Positions 20,770 to 31,050 of a DNA stretch of 64,000 nucleotides are shown here, one piece after another. The DNA comes from Prionace glauca (taxonomy: Eukaryota; Chordata; Chondrichthyes; Carcharhiniformes; Carcharhinidae), in NCBI GenBank assembly GCA_037974335.1, contig CM075760.1, positions 37,209,609 through 37,273,608 of the forward strand, written 5' to 3'. The notes below the pieces were generated by a model that made no database searches, was not told where the DNA came from, and saw only the letters and a program-made list of their open reading frames with translations. The first letter of the stretch is position 1. The number at the start of each line of letters is the position of its first letter. The position numbers and the translations under genes are program-made.

Positions 20770-21215
20770 AAGAAAGTGTTTTACTCACAGATGTTGGAGA
20801 CAAAGAGTCTGAGTCTGTCTGAAGCTCAGTCTTCATTCACAGAGAGAGCAGCAGCAGCTTTGCTGGGCAGGAATGAACAAGCTCATTGTCCCGCTTCCGC
20901 ATTCAATAGGGGGAGTTCTGATTGGTTGGAAGAGCAGAATCCTTCCGGTCCTCCAGAGTTCCCATTGGTCAATCTCCCGCAGACCGACAATGAGGGGCGG
21001 AGCCCCAAGCAGGGGTGGGCGGGACTTTGCCTTCCAGCCGCGCTGAGCTGTTGTCCAATGGGAAAGGCTGGAAGACCCAAACAGACAATGGTCAGCGCGC
21101 CGGCCCCGCCCCACACCCGCACTTGCGCATTCACCCAAAATGTATACATTTGATTCACTGCCCCTCAGTCGCTCTGGCCAATGGGAAGAGTCACATTTCA
21201 ATCATTATGTTGTAA
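20770..21215. promoter_or_regulatory. Bidirectional-type promoter P2 (ZF4 and a lost plus gene)
   Basis: Minus first exon at about 20880-20789 (agcttcagacagactcag), with donor GTGAGT read as actcac at 20783-20788. The core has several ATTGG/CCAAT boxes (about 20918, 20964, 21055, 21178) and GC boxes (gtgggcgggac; cggccccgcccc). The plus-side first exon survives at 21.45 kb, but no plus gene follows. Confidence 0.6.
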
Positions 21216-21224
21216 ATTGAGTTT

Positions 21225-21395
21225 GTGTCTTTCTATGCCCTATTTGTGAACACAACTCCCACTTACCTAATGAAGGAGCAGCACTCTGAAAGTTAGTGGC
21301 TTTTGCTACCAAATAAACCTGTTGGACTTTAGCCTGGTGTTGTGAGACTTCTTCCTGTGTTTACCCCAGTCCAGCACCGGCATCTCCACCTCAAG
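21225..21395 (+). mobile_element. Penelope-like element 3' UTR end
   Basis: Reads cttacctaatgaaggagcag, caaataaacctgttggactt, then cagcaccggcatctccacct; same end as at 6.7 kb. Confidence 0.7.
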
Positions 21396-21521
21396 TCTTG
21401 GAGGACCAGAAGGACTCTGGTCCTCCAACCAATCAGAGCGTGGGATTTGTGTGAATGAAGAATGAGCTTCAAGCAAACTCAAACTTCCTCCTATCTCCAC
21501 CATTTGTGAATAAAACATTTA
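21396..21521 (+). other. Orphan plus-strand ZNF first exon
   Basis: Matches the plus first exon of P3 (aatgaagaatgagcttcaag, aaacttcctcctatctcc) and ends at ttGTGAATAAAAC, a damaged form of the GTGAGT donor. No finger exon lies downstream on this strand before 29 kb. Confidence 0.55.
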
Positions 21522-22236
21522 AGAACATAAGAAATAGGAGCAGGAGTAGGCCATCCAGCCCTTCGAGCCTGCCCCGCCATTCAATAAGATCATGGCTGAT
21601 CTGTTGTGGCTCAGTTCCACATTCCCGCCCTCTCCCCATAACCCTTAATCCCCTCTCTTATCAAAAACCCATCAACCCGTGTCTTAAAAGTATTTAGCGA
21701 GGTAGCCTCCACCACTTCAACGGGCAGAGAATTCCAGAGATTCACCACCCTTTGAGTGAAGAAGTTCTTCCTCAACTCCGTTCTAAACCTCCCCCCCTTT
21801 ATCTTGAGGCTGTGCCCCCTAGTCCTACTGTCCTTTCTGAGCGGGAAGAGTCTCTCCACCTCTATCCTATCCATCCCATTCATCATCTTATATGTCTCAA
21901 TGAGATCTCCCCTCATTCTTCTAAACTCTAACGAGTACAAGCCTAGTTTATTCAGCCTCTCCTCATAGCTCAACCCCCTCAACTCCAGCATCAGCCTAGT
22001 AAACCTCCTCTGCACTCCCTCCAAGACCAAAATATCCTTGCGTAAGTATGGCGCCCAAAACTGCACACAGTACTCTAGCTGCGGCTTCACCAATGCCCTA
22101 TACAGACGCAGCAAGCCCTCCCTACTTTTATATTCAATCCCCCTCGCTATGAAGGCCAGCATCCCATTCACCTTCCTGACCACCTGCTGCACCTGCAAGT
22201 TGGGTTTTTGCGACTCATGCACAAGGACCCCAAGGT
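21522..22236 (-). mobile_element. CR1-type LINE insertion with possible target duplication
   Basis: Codes for LGVLVHESQKPNLQVQQVVR, KVNGMLAFIARGIEYKSREG and LVKPQLEYCVQFWAPYL, then the usual C terminus; tail at the left (agaaataggagcaggagtag). Left flank gtgaataaaacattt and right flank gtgaatagaacactt agree at 13 of 15 places, so they may be a target duplication. It lies in the intron of the orphan exon; family intron sequence resumes at 22237. Confidence 0.8.
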
Positions 22237-22575
22237 ATGTGAATAGAACACTTTCTTTTCTCCCCCTTTCCATTTCTTTTCTCATTCTGGGGGAAACTGG
22301 GGACTTGCAGCAACTGGATGCAAAGGAAGTGAATCCAGGAAGGCTGCAGATTCTGGAAAGGTTGGTACAGGGTGTTGGAATACTGCATACAGTTTTGATC
22401 CCCTTACCTAAACAAGGATATAGTATCTTTGGAGGTAGTCCAAAGGAGATCCACCAGGCTAATTCCTGGGATAAGATGGTTGTCCTATCAAAAGAGAATA
22501 AATTGTCCTGGTCTGTATTCCTTGAAGTTTTGAAGACAAAAGACTTTATTGAAACATATAAGATCTCTCTCTCTC
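22237..22575 (+). other. Intron remnant of the lost plus gene, then LINE scrap
   Basis: The intron start of the family (cactttcttttctccccctt, ggggacttgcagcaactgga) runs to about 22340. A CR1 fragment follows (gtacagggtgttggaatact to gaaacatataagatc), and the ZNF unit is cut off there. Confidence 0.55.
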
Positions 22576-23030
22576 TTAAAGACATTGACATCCTTTGCTC
22601 CCTCAGTTTGACATTTATTTGTCTGGCTAAAAAGATGGTCTCTTTCCTAATGTTAACAATTAAAGGGCTACTTTCCTCAGGAGATGGCTGACATTTGAAG
22701 GGACAGTAAATTAATATAGGACATGTCTAATATTGTTATATGGTATAGGTTAGATGTTATTTTTTGTTCTATAATAAAGTACATTTATTGTTTTTGTCTT
22801 GAAATATAATGCTGCAGCTATGTTATATATTTTCAGTCATAATGTCATTACAGCACAGAAGGAGTCCATTCGGTAACTTGAGCTGATACTGACTCTCTGT
22901 TGAACAATCCAGTTCCATTCCTATTCTGTACCCTGTTCTCCTGAAAGTTTATTTATTACAAGTGACCATCCAGTTTCATTTCTAAATACAATCCGTAAAC
23001 TTATAATTTGGAACTGGAGCTACGTTATAT
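22576..23030 (+). repeat. Duplicated flank, related to 36.39-36.54 kb
   Basis: Shared stretches include tctaatattgttatatggta and ataataaagtacatttattg. No gene seen. Confidence 0.45.
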
Positions 23031-23430
23031 ATTTCCAGACATCTCTTCCCTCAGAGGGCTGTAAATCTTTTGGATTTCTCTTCCACAGGGACCAGTGCAG
23101 GCTGAGGATCATTGAATATATTTCAGGATGAGTTGGACTAATTTTTGACTGACAAGGGAGTCAAGGGTTACAGTGAACAGACAAGAAGATGAAGAGACAG
23201 CTATGATGTGGGAGGATTTCTTCACTCAAGGATGTGAGGAAGCTTTGGAATTCTCAGCTCTTGAGGACTATGGAGCCTCAGTCATCAAGTATTTTTAGGG
23301 TAGAAATTGATTGTCTTCTAGATATTGAAGATATCAAGGAATATGGGTTGATTGTTGGGAGAATGATGCTGAGGTAGAGGAGCCAATGATCTCATTGAAC
23401 ATAAAATGCTCAACAGGCCAAATGATGTGA
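23031..23430 (+). mobile_element. Degenerate CR1-type LINE 3' fragments
   Basis: Two overlapping LINE ends (ggatttctcttccacaggga; gatttcttcactcaaggatg). Confidence 0.5.
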
Positions 23431-23434
23431 GTGT

Positions 23435-23622
23435 TAAGTTGATTGGCCATGTTAATATTGCCCCTTAGTGTCCTATGATACTTAGGTTAGAGGGATTAGT
23501 GGGTAAAATATTAAAATATGTAGTGATATGGGGGTAGGGCCTGGGTGGAACTGTGGTCGGTGCAGACTCGATGGGCTGAAGGGCCTCTTTCTGCACTGTA
23601 GGATTCTATGATCTATGATCAT
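23435..23622 (+). mobile_element. V-SINE 3' half
   Basis: Begins in the V-SINE body (gattggccatgttaatattg) and ends in gatgggctgaagggcctctt...gattctatgat. Confidence 0.75.
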
Positions 23623-23639
23623 GTTCAATTTCACCCTCA

Positions 23640-23880
23640 GTTCTCTGTGTACACGGAGTCTGCACGTTCTCTGTGTGTATTTCCTCCAGGTGTTCCAGTT
23701 TCCTCCCACAGTCCAAAGATGTATGAGTTACATTGATTGGCCATGCTAAATTAACACTAGTGTTTGTGGGGATTAACAGGGTAAGTATGTGGGGTTGAGG
23801 GAATGGGGCCTGGGTAGGATTGTAGTTGATGTAGACTCGATGGGCCGAATGACCTTTTTCTATGATTCTATGAAATAGAG
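23640..23880 (+). mobile_element. V-SINE, 5'-truncated
   Basis: Core ttcctcccacagtccaaaga, tail gatgggccgaatgacctttt and attctatgaaat. Confidence 0.75.
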
Positions 23881-23889
23881 GCACAGGAG

Positions 23890-24537
23890 AAAGGGCAAGA
23901 AAGAATCACAAGAATAACCTCAGAACTGTAATCACTTGTGAACTCGCTAGTGTTTCACCAAGTTTGCTGATCTAGTGAATCCCTTCCCACAGTCAGAGCA
24001 GGTGAACAGCCTCTGTCTGGTGTGAACTCACTGTGTACCTGCAGGATGGATGACTGAGTGAATCCCTTCCCACATACAGAGCAGGTGAACAGCCTCTGCC
24101 CGCTGTGAACTCACTGTGTACCTGCAGGATGGATGACTGAGTGAATCCCTTTCCACATACAGAGCAGATGAATAGCCTCTCTCCAGTGTGAATGCACTGG
24201 TGGATCATCAGTCCCCGAGAGCTTTTAAAGCTACTCCCACAGTTGGAGAGTTTAGAGGATCTCTCCAGGGTGTGAGTGATGTTCTGTCTGGATAACTAAG
24301 TAAATCCTTTCGCACTCACCGAGCTGGTAAATGGTCTCTCCCCGGTGTGAACTCACTGGTGTTCCTGCAGGTTGGATGAGCTTTTAAATCTCTTTGTGCA
24401 GTGAGAATGTGCTGGTGAGACACCAGTTAGCCAGAGCTTTTGAAGCCCTGCCCACATACAGAGCAGCTGAACTGTCTCTCCCCTGTGTAAAGGCACTGGT
24501 TGATCATCAGTTGCTGAGAGATTTTGAGTCCGGCCTC
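23890..24537 (-). pseudogene. ZF5 C-terminal finger tail, decaying
   Basis: Below the ZF5 stop, finger remnants continue with stops and shifts (a readable one is [20 protein letters not shown]). Two successive finger copies share almost the same sequence (ggatggatgactgagtgaat). The tail ends with family sequence aacttggtgaaacactagcg (minus strand). ZF1 has the homologous tail. Confidence 0.75.
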
Positions 24538-25995
24538 TCAGTCAGAGTATTTAAAGGATCTCTCCTTGTTGTGAGTAATATTGTGTCTCAGCAGGCTGGA
24601 CGACTGAGTGAATCCCTTTCCACACACAGAGCAGGGGAATGGTTTCTCCCCAGTGTGAACTCGCTGGTGTATCCGCAGTGTGGATGAACTTTTAAATCTC
24701 TTTGTGCAGTGAGAGCAGCTGAACGGTCTCTCCTCAGTGTGAACTCGCTGGTGAACCAACAGTTCATCAGAGCTTTCAAAACTAGTGCCACAGTCAGTGC
24801 ATTGAAAGGGTCTCTCCTGGGCGTGAGTGACTTTGTGTTTCAGCAGGTTGGACAACTGAGTGAATCCCTTCCCACACACAGAGCAGGGGAATGGTTTCTC
24901 CCCAGTGTGAACTCGCTGGTGTTTCCGCAGATTGGATGAACTTTTAAATCTCTTTGTGCAATGAGAGCAGCTGAAGGGTCTCTCCTCAGTGTGAACTCGC
25001 TGGTGAATCATCAGATCCGCAGCACTTTTGAAGCCACGCCCACAGTCAGAGCATTTAAAAGGTCTCTCATTGCTGTGAGTGACTTTGTGTGTTGTCAGAC
25101 CAGATGACTGAGTGAATCCCTTCCCACACACAGAGCAGGTGAACGGTCTCTCCCCAGTGTGAACTCGCTGGTGTACCTGCAGATTGGATGAGGTTTTGAA
25201 CCTCTTTGTGCAGTGAGAGCAGCTGAACGGTCTCTCCTCAGTGTGAACGCGCTGGTGGATGTTCAAATCCGCAGCACTTTTGAAGCTGCTCCCACAATCA
25301 GAGCATTTAAAGGGTCTCTCATTGCTGTGAGTGACTTTGTGATTCTGTAGGTGGGATGACTGAGTGAATCCCTTCCCACACACAGAGCAGATGAACGGTC
25401 TCTCCCCAGTGTGAACTCGCTGGTGTGTCCGCAGGTGGGTTGACCGATTGAATCCCTTCCCACACATAGAGCACGTGAACAGTCCCTCTGCAGTGTGAAA
25501 GCGTTTGTGGGACACCAGTTCACCACAGCTTTTGAAGCCACTCCCACAGTCAGAGCATTTAAAGTGTCTCTCCTGGCTGTGAGTGACTTTGTGTTTTAGC
25601 AAGCTGGATAATTGAGTGAATCCCTTCCCACACACAGAGCAGATGAACGGTCTCTCCCCACTATGAACTCGCTGGTGTTGCCGCAGGTTGGATGATGTTC
25701 TAAATGTCTTTGTGCAGTGAGAGCAGCTGAACGGTCTCTCCTCAGTGTGAATGCGCTGGTGGTCTCTCAGATCCGCAGCACGTTTGAAGCCGCTTCCACA
25801 GTCAGAGCATTTAAAGGGTCTCTCATTGCTGTGAGTGACTTTGTGTCTGAGCAGGTGGGATAACTGAATGTATCCCTTCCCACACAAAGAGCAGGTGAAT
25901 GGTCTCTCCCCGGTGTGACTGCGTCGATGGATTTCCAGGTCACAGGGGGCTCTGTATCTCTTTCCACAGTCTCCACATTTCCACGGTTTCTCCAC
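24538..25995 (-). CDS. ZF5, seventeen-finger C2H2 protein with GTG at the start position
   Basis: 485 residues in one clean frame. Finger 1 ([14 protein letters not shown]) is followed by sixteen more. Most fall into the three-step order [32 protein letters not shown]. Finger 18 is lost (FKYSD, then stop). The family start ATG is here GTG (25995-25993) in the otherwise kept context accGTGGAG, and a TGA lies twelve codons upstream in the same frame. The protein therefore has no AUG start unless an upstream exon or a GUG is used. Divergent from ZF6, which has the same change. Presumed nuclear DNA-binding factor; no effector domain. Confidence 0.85.
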   Translation of the reverse strand: MEKPWKCGDCGKRYRAPCDLEIHRRSHTGERPFTCSLCGKGYIQLSHLLRHKVTHSNERPFKCSDCGSGFKRAADLRDHQRIHTEERPFSCSHCTKTFRTSSNLRQHQRVHSGERPFICSVCGKGFTQLSSLLKHKVTHSQERHFKCSDCGSGFKSCGELVSHKRFHTAEGLFTCSMCGKGFNRSTHLRTHQRVHTGERPFICSVCGKGFTQSSHLQNHKVTHSNERPFKCSDCGSSFKSAADLNIHQRVHTEERPFSCSHCTKRFKTSSNLQVHQRVHTGERPFTCSVCGKGFTQSSGLTTHKVTHSNERPFKCSDCGRGFKSAADLMIHQRVHTEERPFSCSHCTKRFKSSSNLRKHQRVHTGEKPFPCSVCGKGFTQLSNLLKHKVTHAQERPFQCTDCGTSFESSDELLVHQRVHTEERPFSCSHCTKRFKSSSTLRIHQRVHTGEKPFPCSVCGKGFTQSSSLLRHNITHNKERSFKYSD

Positions 25996-26733
25996 AGTGC
26001 CGGTGTCCTTGTGACTCTCCAGGTTAAACAATCAGTCAAATCTGACACAGAACACGGGTACAGTCTCTCCCCGCTGTGAATGCTGCGATGTATTTTCAGG
26101 CCGTGTAACTGGTTGAAGTTCTTTCCACACTCAGTGCAGTGAAACACTCTCACTCGGGTGCTTTTCCAGTCACACTGACATTAAAGGGCTGTTGACGCAG
26201 ACAGAACAGAGAAACATTTCTCCTTCCAGATTCATAGGTCTATAATATTCAGGTCCCGATGAATTGAGTGAGGGTGTCAGATGCCGATATGATGTTTGTT
26301 TCAAGATTTTGGTCTGTCAATCCTCACCTTCTCATATTCTGTAAACGAGTTTGAAAAATTCATCAATGTCAGTGCAGGATAGAAATTCAGAAAAGACAAT
26401 TCTAGTTTTTATGGAATATGTTTTTCTCTCACTTTCCCCAAAAGCTGTAAATCCCCATCCCAAACATTCTCCCTCTATCCTCACTCTGCTGTATCTAATA
26501 TTCACCCTCCCAATTCTCCTGAAGGTGCTGATTCAGGCTGATTAGCAGATCCATGCTCACTGCTTCCTGTCCTGGACACAGAGAGCTGAAAATCTCCATG
26601 CAGGCTGCCAGACAGATATCTGTCTGTATGACTGGACTAACAATGTGTGGAATGTACAAACTGGGTTCACTTCCTTTCCCTTCCGTTGCTGCGAGTTACC
26701 AATTTCCCCCAGAAAAGTAAGTGTTTTACTCAC
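25996..26733 (-). other. ZF5 leader, acceptor and intron 1
   Basis: Relic finger at about 26045-26150 ([33 protein letters not shown]); its usual TGA is TCA here. Acceptor ct at 26339-26340 (gtttacag); donor GTGAGT read as actcac at 26728-26733. The intron would be 395 bp. Confidence 0.65.
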
Positions 26734-27327
26734 AGATATTGGCCTCTTTAAGGACAGGAGGGAGTTTGAGTCTGTCTGAAGCTCAATCTTCATTCACACA
26801 AAGCCAGTGATCTGATTGGCTGGAGGACCAGAGTCCTTCCGGTCATCCAAATCTTCTCATTGGTCCCATTACCCTCAGCATGAAGGCCAGGGGGTGGGAT
26901 CTCCGCCGCGCGAACCCGGGAGCCCCGCCCCCACCCATTGTTCCCCTCCCCCACCCATTGTTCCCCTCCCCCTCCTCGAGCCAAGGTTTCCAGACAAGCG
27001 GCGGCGGCTCCGGCCAGAGTGAGAAGCCGCTCGGTGATCTCCCCCTCCTTCCGGCCCGGGACTGCGCATGTCCAAGGGAGAGAGGAAGCTGCGCATGTGC
27101 CGGGCGATGCCCACCGACTGACCTTCGTGCTGCGGTGTTAACCAATGGGAACTCTGGAGGACCGCAAGGCCTCAGGTCCTCCAGCCAATCAGAGCTCCCC
27201 TATTGTCTGAATGCGGAAGTTGGACAATGAGCTTGTTCATTCGTGCCCCGCAAAGCTGCTGCTGCTCTCTCTCTGAATGAAGATTGAGCTTCAGACAGAC
27301 TCAGACTTCCTCCTGTCTGCAACATCT
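26734..27327. promoter_or_regulatory. Bidirectional promoter P3 between ZF5 and ZF6
   Basis: Minus first exon just right of 26734 (agcttcagacagactcaaac) and plus first exon about 27275-27327, ending aacatctGTGAGT. Near-symmetric CCAAT boxes (26815-26819 and 27185-27189), NRF1-like tgcgcatg sites at about 27064 and 27093, and two copies of the 33-bp GC-rich unit on the minus strand (about 26935-26970). Both donors are intact here. Confidence 0.7.
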
Positions 27328-27537
27328 GTGAGTAAATCACTTTCTTTTCCCCCCCTTTCCATTTCTTCTCTCATTTTAGACTTGAATTTTTAACTTTCAG
27401 GTCACCACTCGCTGCCAAAATAAAAATCCTCTTCGCATTCTTCATGTATCAATGTATTACACACATTAGTCTACTCATTTATGTCTAAATGTAGAACTTT
27501 CTGGGGAAATTGTTGTCTTGCAGGAACTGATGACAAC

Positions 27538-28690
27538 AAATAGAAGCAGGAGTGACCACCAGGCCCATCAAGCCTGTCCAGCCATTCAATCCGATCATGG
27601 CTGATCAATTCCATCCTAACTCCTTTTCTGTGCCATTTCCCCATAGCCTTCTATTCCCCGATCTATCAAATATTTATCCACCTCCACTGTAAATGCTTCT
27701 AATGATCCAGCCTCCACCACCGTTTGGGGCAGAGAATTCCAGATATTCCCCATCCTTTGCAAGAAAATTTTTTTGTGCAACTCAAGTTTAAATGACCGAC
27801 CCTTTATCTTGTTGCTTGTTCATAAATCTTCCACTGGTGAAAATATCTCACCATCCACCCTGTCAAGCCCCCTCAGGATCTTATATGCTTCAATAAAATC
27901 ACCCGTTTGTCTTCAAAACTTGAAGACAGATGAATACAGATCTAGACAATTTATTCTCTCTTGGCAGGACCACCTTCTAATCCCAGGAATTAACCTGGTG
28001 CATCTCCTTTGGACTACCTCCAATGTTATTATATCCTTGTTTAGGTAAGAGGATTAATAATGTACACAGTATTCCAGGTGAGGCCTCACCAATACCCTGT
28101 ACAATTGCAACAAAACACCCCTGTTTTTAAACTTCCACCCCTTTGCAATAAAGTCCAAGATGCCATTTTCCTTTTTGGCTGTTGTGGGACCTGTCTGCTA
28201 GCCTTTTGTGATTCATGTGCAAGATCCCTCTGTACTTCATTCAATTGCGGCCTCTCTCCATGGAGATAATCTCCCTTTTGATTCCTCCTACTGAAATACA
28301 TGACCCTATACTTTCACACGTTAAACTCCATTTGCCGGGTTTTCACCCAGTCACTCCATCAATCTATATCCCATTGCAGAATCAAACGATCCTCATCAGA
28401 ACATGTCTGTCCACCTATCTTCAAATCATTTAGAAACCTTACATTCTGTTCCTTCCTTCAGGTCATTAATTGAATAATGAACAATTGTAGGCCAAGAACT
28501 GATCCCTGTGGTACTCGACTAGTTACATCTTTCCACTCTGAAAATGACCCATTTATTCCAATTTTCTGTTTTCTATGTGACAGCCAGTTTTCAATCCATG
28601 CTTACACACTTCCTCCAATTCCATGGGCTTTTACTTTATGTCCCAGTCTCTTATGCAGTACCTTGTCAAATGCCTTTTGGAAATCATAGC
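27538..28690 (-). mobile_element. Old CR1-type LINE in the ZF6 intron
   Basis: Reversed LINE tail and ORF2 remnants over 1.15 kb: ccattcaatccgatcatggc, ggcagagaattccagatatt, gatccctgtggtactcgact, ttgtcaaatgccttttggaa. Many small changes make it older than the LINE at position 1. Confidence 0.7.
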
Positions 28691-28910
28691 ATCCCTAGAG
28701 TGCAGGATGCCATTTGGCTCATCGAGTCTGCACTGACTCTCAAACAGAGCATCTTTCCCAGGCCCTCTCCCCATAACCCACATCTTTACCATACTAATCC
28801 TCCTAATCTATATCTATTGGGACTGTCGCGATTAGCGGAATTTCACAGTAACTTCATTGCAATGTTAATGTAAACATTACTTGTGATTAATGAATAAACT
28901 TTAAAAAAAA
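28691..28910. mobile_element. SINE pieces
   Basis: A reversed V-SINE segment (gccatttggctcatcgagtc) runs into a plus-strand tail, cacagtaacttcattgcaat...aataaactttaaaaaa, which ends in A residues. Confidence 0.6.
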
Positions 28911-28979
28911 AGGAAATGTCTGCTCTGAATTTCTATCCTGTACTGACAGTGATAACTTCTACATTGCAGGATAACAGAA

Positions 28980-29336
28980 GGTGAGGATTTACAGAGAGAA
29001 ATCTCAAACCAAACATCACATCAAAATCTGATTGATCAGGACCAGAATATCATTGGCCTTTGAATCTGGAAGGAGAAACCTTTTTCTATTCTGTCAGCTT
29101 CAGAACTTTTTTAACATAAATGTGACTGTAAAAACACCAAGACACAGACACACCCAAGTGAGAGTGTTCCAGTGCACTGAGTTTGGAAAGAGCTTTTACC
29201 AGTTCCACAGCCTGAAAATACATCGCAGCATTCACAGCGGGGAGAGACCCCGCTGTGAATCTCATACAGGACCCCTGTGTCCTGTGTGAGATTTAACTGA
29301 TTGTTTATCCTGGAGAGTCACAAGGACACCCGCACC
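28980..29336 (+). other. ZF6 leader with relic finger
   Basis: Acceptor cattgcag ends at 28979. The relic finger ([26 protein letters not shown]) is at about 29160-29250 and is followed by a short local repeat of its own sequence (gagaccccgctgtgaatc). The implied intron is 27328-28979. Confidence 0.6.
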
Positions 29337-29930
29337 GTGGAGAAACCGTGGAAATGTGGCGACTGTGGGAGAGGATTCAGTTTCCCATCTCAGCTGGAAA
29401 TTCATCGGCGCAGTCACTCTGGGGAGAGGCCATTCACTTGCTCTGTGTGTGGGAAGGGATACATTCAGATAATTGATTTACAGAGACATCAGCGAATTCA
29501 CACTGGGGAGAGATCGTTCACTTGCTCTGACTGTGGGAAAGGATTCATTCAGTTATCCAGTCTGCGGAGACACCATCGAGTTCACACTGGGGAGAGACCA
29601 TTCATCTGTTCTGTGTGTGGGAAGGGATTCACTCAGTTATTTCATTTGCAGAACCACCAGCGAGTTCATACAGGGGAGAAACCATTCACTTGCTCTGTGT
29701 GTGGGAAAGGATTCAGTGTGTCATCAAGCCTGCACAGACACCAGCAAGTTCACACTGGGGACAGGCCGTTCTCCTGCTTTGTGTGTGGGAAAGGATTCAG
29801 TGTGCCATCTGCCCTGCGGAGACACCAGTGGGTTCACACTGGGGAGAGACCGTTCACCTGCACCGTGTGTGGGAAGGGATTCACTCACTCATCCCGACTG
29901 CAGAAACACCAGCAAGTTCACAAGTCATAG
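29337..29930 (+). CDS. ZF6, seven-finger C2H2 protein with GTG at the start position
   Basis: 197 residues, seven complete fingers of the uniform kind, from WKCGDCGRGFSFPS to [19 protein letters not shown]. The family ATG is GTG at 29337-29339 (accGTGGAG). An in-frame TGA lies just before position 29301, and the frame holds no methionine at all. All zinc ligands are present. The native TGA stop (cacaagtga) is gone: a SINE tail begins at about 29926 and supplies TAG at 29928-29930 after one extra serine. Divergent from ZF5 across P3. Either a GUG start, an unseen upstream coding exon, or a recently silenced gene. Confidence 0.8.
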   Translation: MEKPWKCGDCGRGFSFPSQLEIHRRSHSGERPFTCSVCGKGYIQIIDLQRHQRIHTGERSFTCSDCGKGFIQLSSLRRHHRVHTGERPFICSVCGKGFTQLFHLQNHQRVHTGEKPFTCSVCGKGFSVSSSLHRHQQVHTGDRPFSCFVCGKGFSVPSALRRHQWVHTGERPFTCTVCGKGFTHSSRLQKHQQVHKS

Positions 29931-30195
29931 AGTCATACAGTACAGAAGAGGCCTTTCAGCCCATCGAGTCTGCACTGACAAAACTATACTAAATTTACAC
30001 TAATCCATTTTACAGCATTTGACCGATGGCATTTGAACTGTCAAACTATTCAAAATATGGTTTGAGTGAGGGACTGGGCTTTGTTCACGATCTGAGTGTG
30101 TCTGTGCACACACTCAGAGGTTGGTCTAGGGGATTTTCACAGTAACTTCATTGCAGCATTAATGTAAACCTACTTGTGAAACCAATAAATAAGCT
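29926..30195. mobile_element. SINE tails at the ZF6 stop codon
   Basis: Reversed V-SINE 3' end (catagagtcatacagtacag, ttcagcccatcgagtctgca) starts within the stop codon of ZF6. A plus SINE tail (ttttcacagtaacttcattg, ccaataaataagc) lies at about 30128-30195. The family 3' UTR is not seen. Confidence 0.65.
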
Positions 30196-30199
30196 TAAA

Positions 30200-30870
30200 C
30201 TTATCTACAAACTATCATTGAAGCATCCACTGAGGCATGTGAGAGAATGGGCCTCGGACTAAACATCTGGGAAACAAAGGTTCTCTCCCAGCCCATTCCT
30301 GCTCCCTCCTCCCCAGCCCATCAAGATTCACAGTGAGTCCCTGGACAATGTGGATCATTTCCCACACCTCGGGGGCCTCCTTTCGGCACAGGACATTGGC
30401 GATGAAATCCAGCATCGACTCCAATGCACCAGGGCAGGCTTCAGACACCTGAGGAAGAGTGTTTGAAGCCCAAGACCTCAAATCCAGCACCAAGCTCGTG
30501 GTCTGCAGAGCAGCTGTGGTCCCTGCCTTTCTGTATCCATCAGAAACATGGACAGTGAACAGCAGACACCTCAAATCCCTGGAGAGATGTCACCAACGTT
30601 GCCTCTGCAAAATCCTGCAAATCTCTTTTGACACCAACCAAATAAACAAACTCAAATTAACTTAGGGGCAAATGCACTGGCAGGATAGGCATACCAATGT
30701 CAGTGTCCTGTCCCAGGCCAAGACCCCCAGTAGTGAGGCACTGGTCACATTTGACGAGCTGCGATAGGTGGGCCAACTTGTCCATAAACCGCACACGAGA
30801 CTCCTGAAACAAGTGCTATATTCCGAGCTCCGCAATGGGAAGCTGCAGAAAGTTGCTGATAGGTTTGAGA
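30200..30870 (+). mobile_element. Degenerate non-LTR retrotransposon ORF2 fragment
   Basis: Remnants such as MGLGLNIWETKVLSQP, FLYPSETWTV and RCHQRCLCKILQIS fit the C-terminal part of an RTE/R4-like reverse transcriptase; this is a third LINE lineage. Frames are broken. The exact clade is uncertain. Confidence 0.55.
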
Positions 30871-30973
30871 AATTTTAAACCATGTGTCATTTCAGACAGG
30901 AACAGAACTACCAGCAGAGTTAAATGACTCAGAAGCTAACAAGGGAACAGTCCGCACACGTGAATTCAGGAAG

Positions 30974-31050
30974 AGATTTAAACAAGTAATTCTGATTCAG
31001 TTTTTTGGATCTCTAAATTACAAGTAAATCAGAATTACTTGTTTAAATCT
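30974..31050. repeat. Perfect 24-bp inverted repeat
   Basis: Arms 30974-30997 and 31027-31050 are exact reverse complements (aaacaagtaattctgatt inside the arm) around a 29-base loop. Origin not known. Confidence 0.8.
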
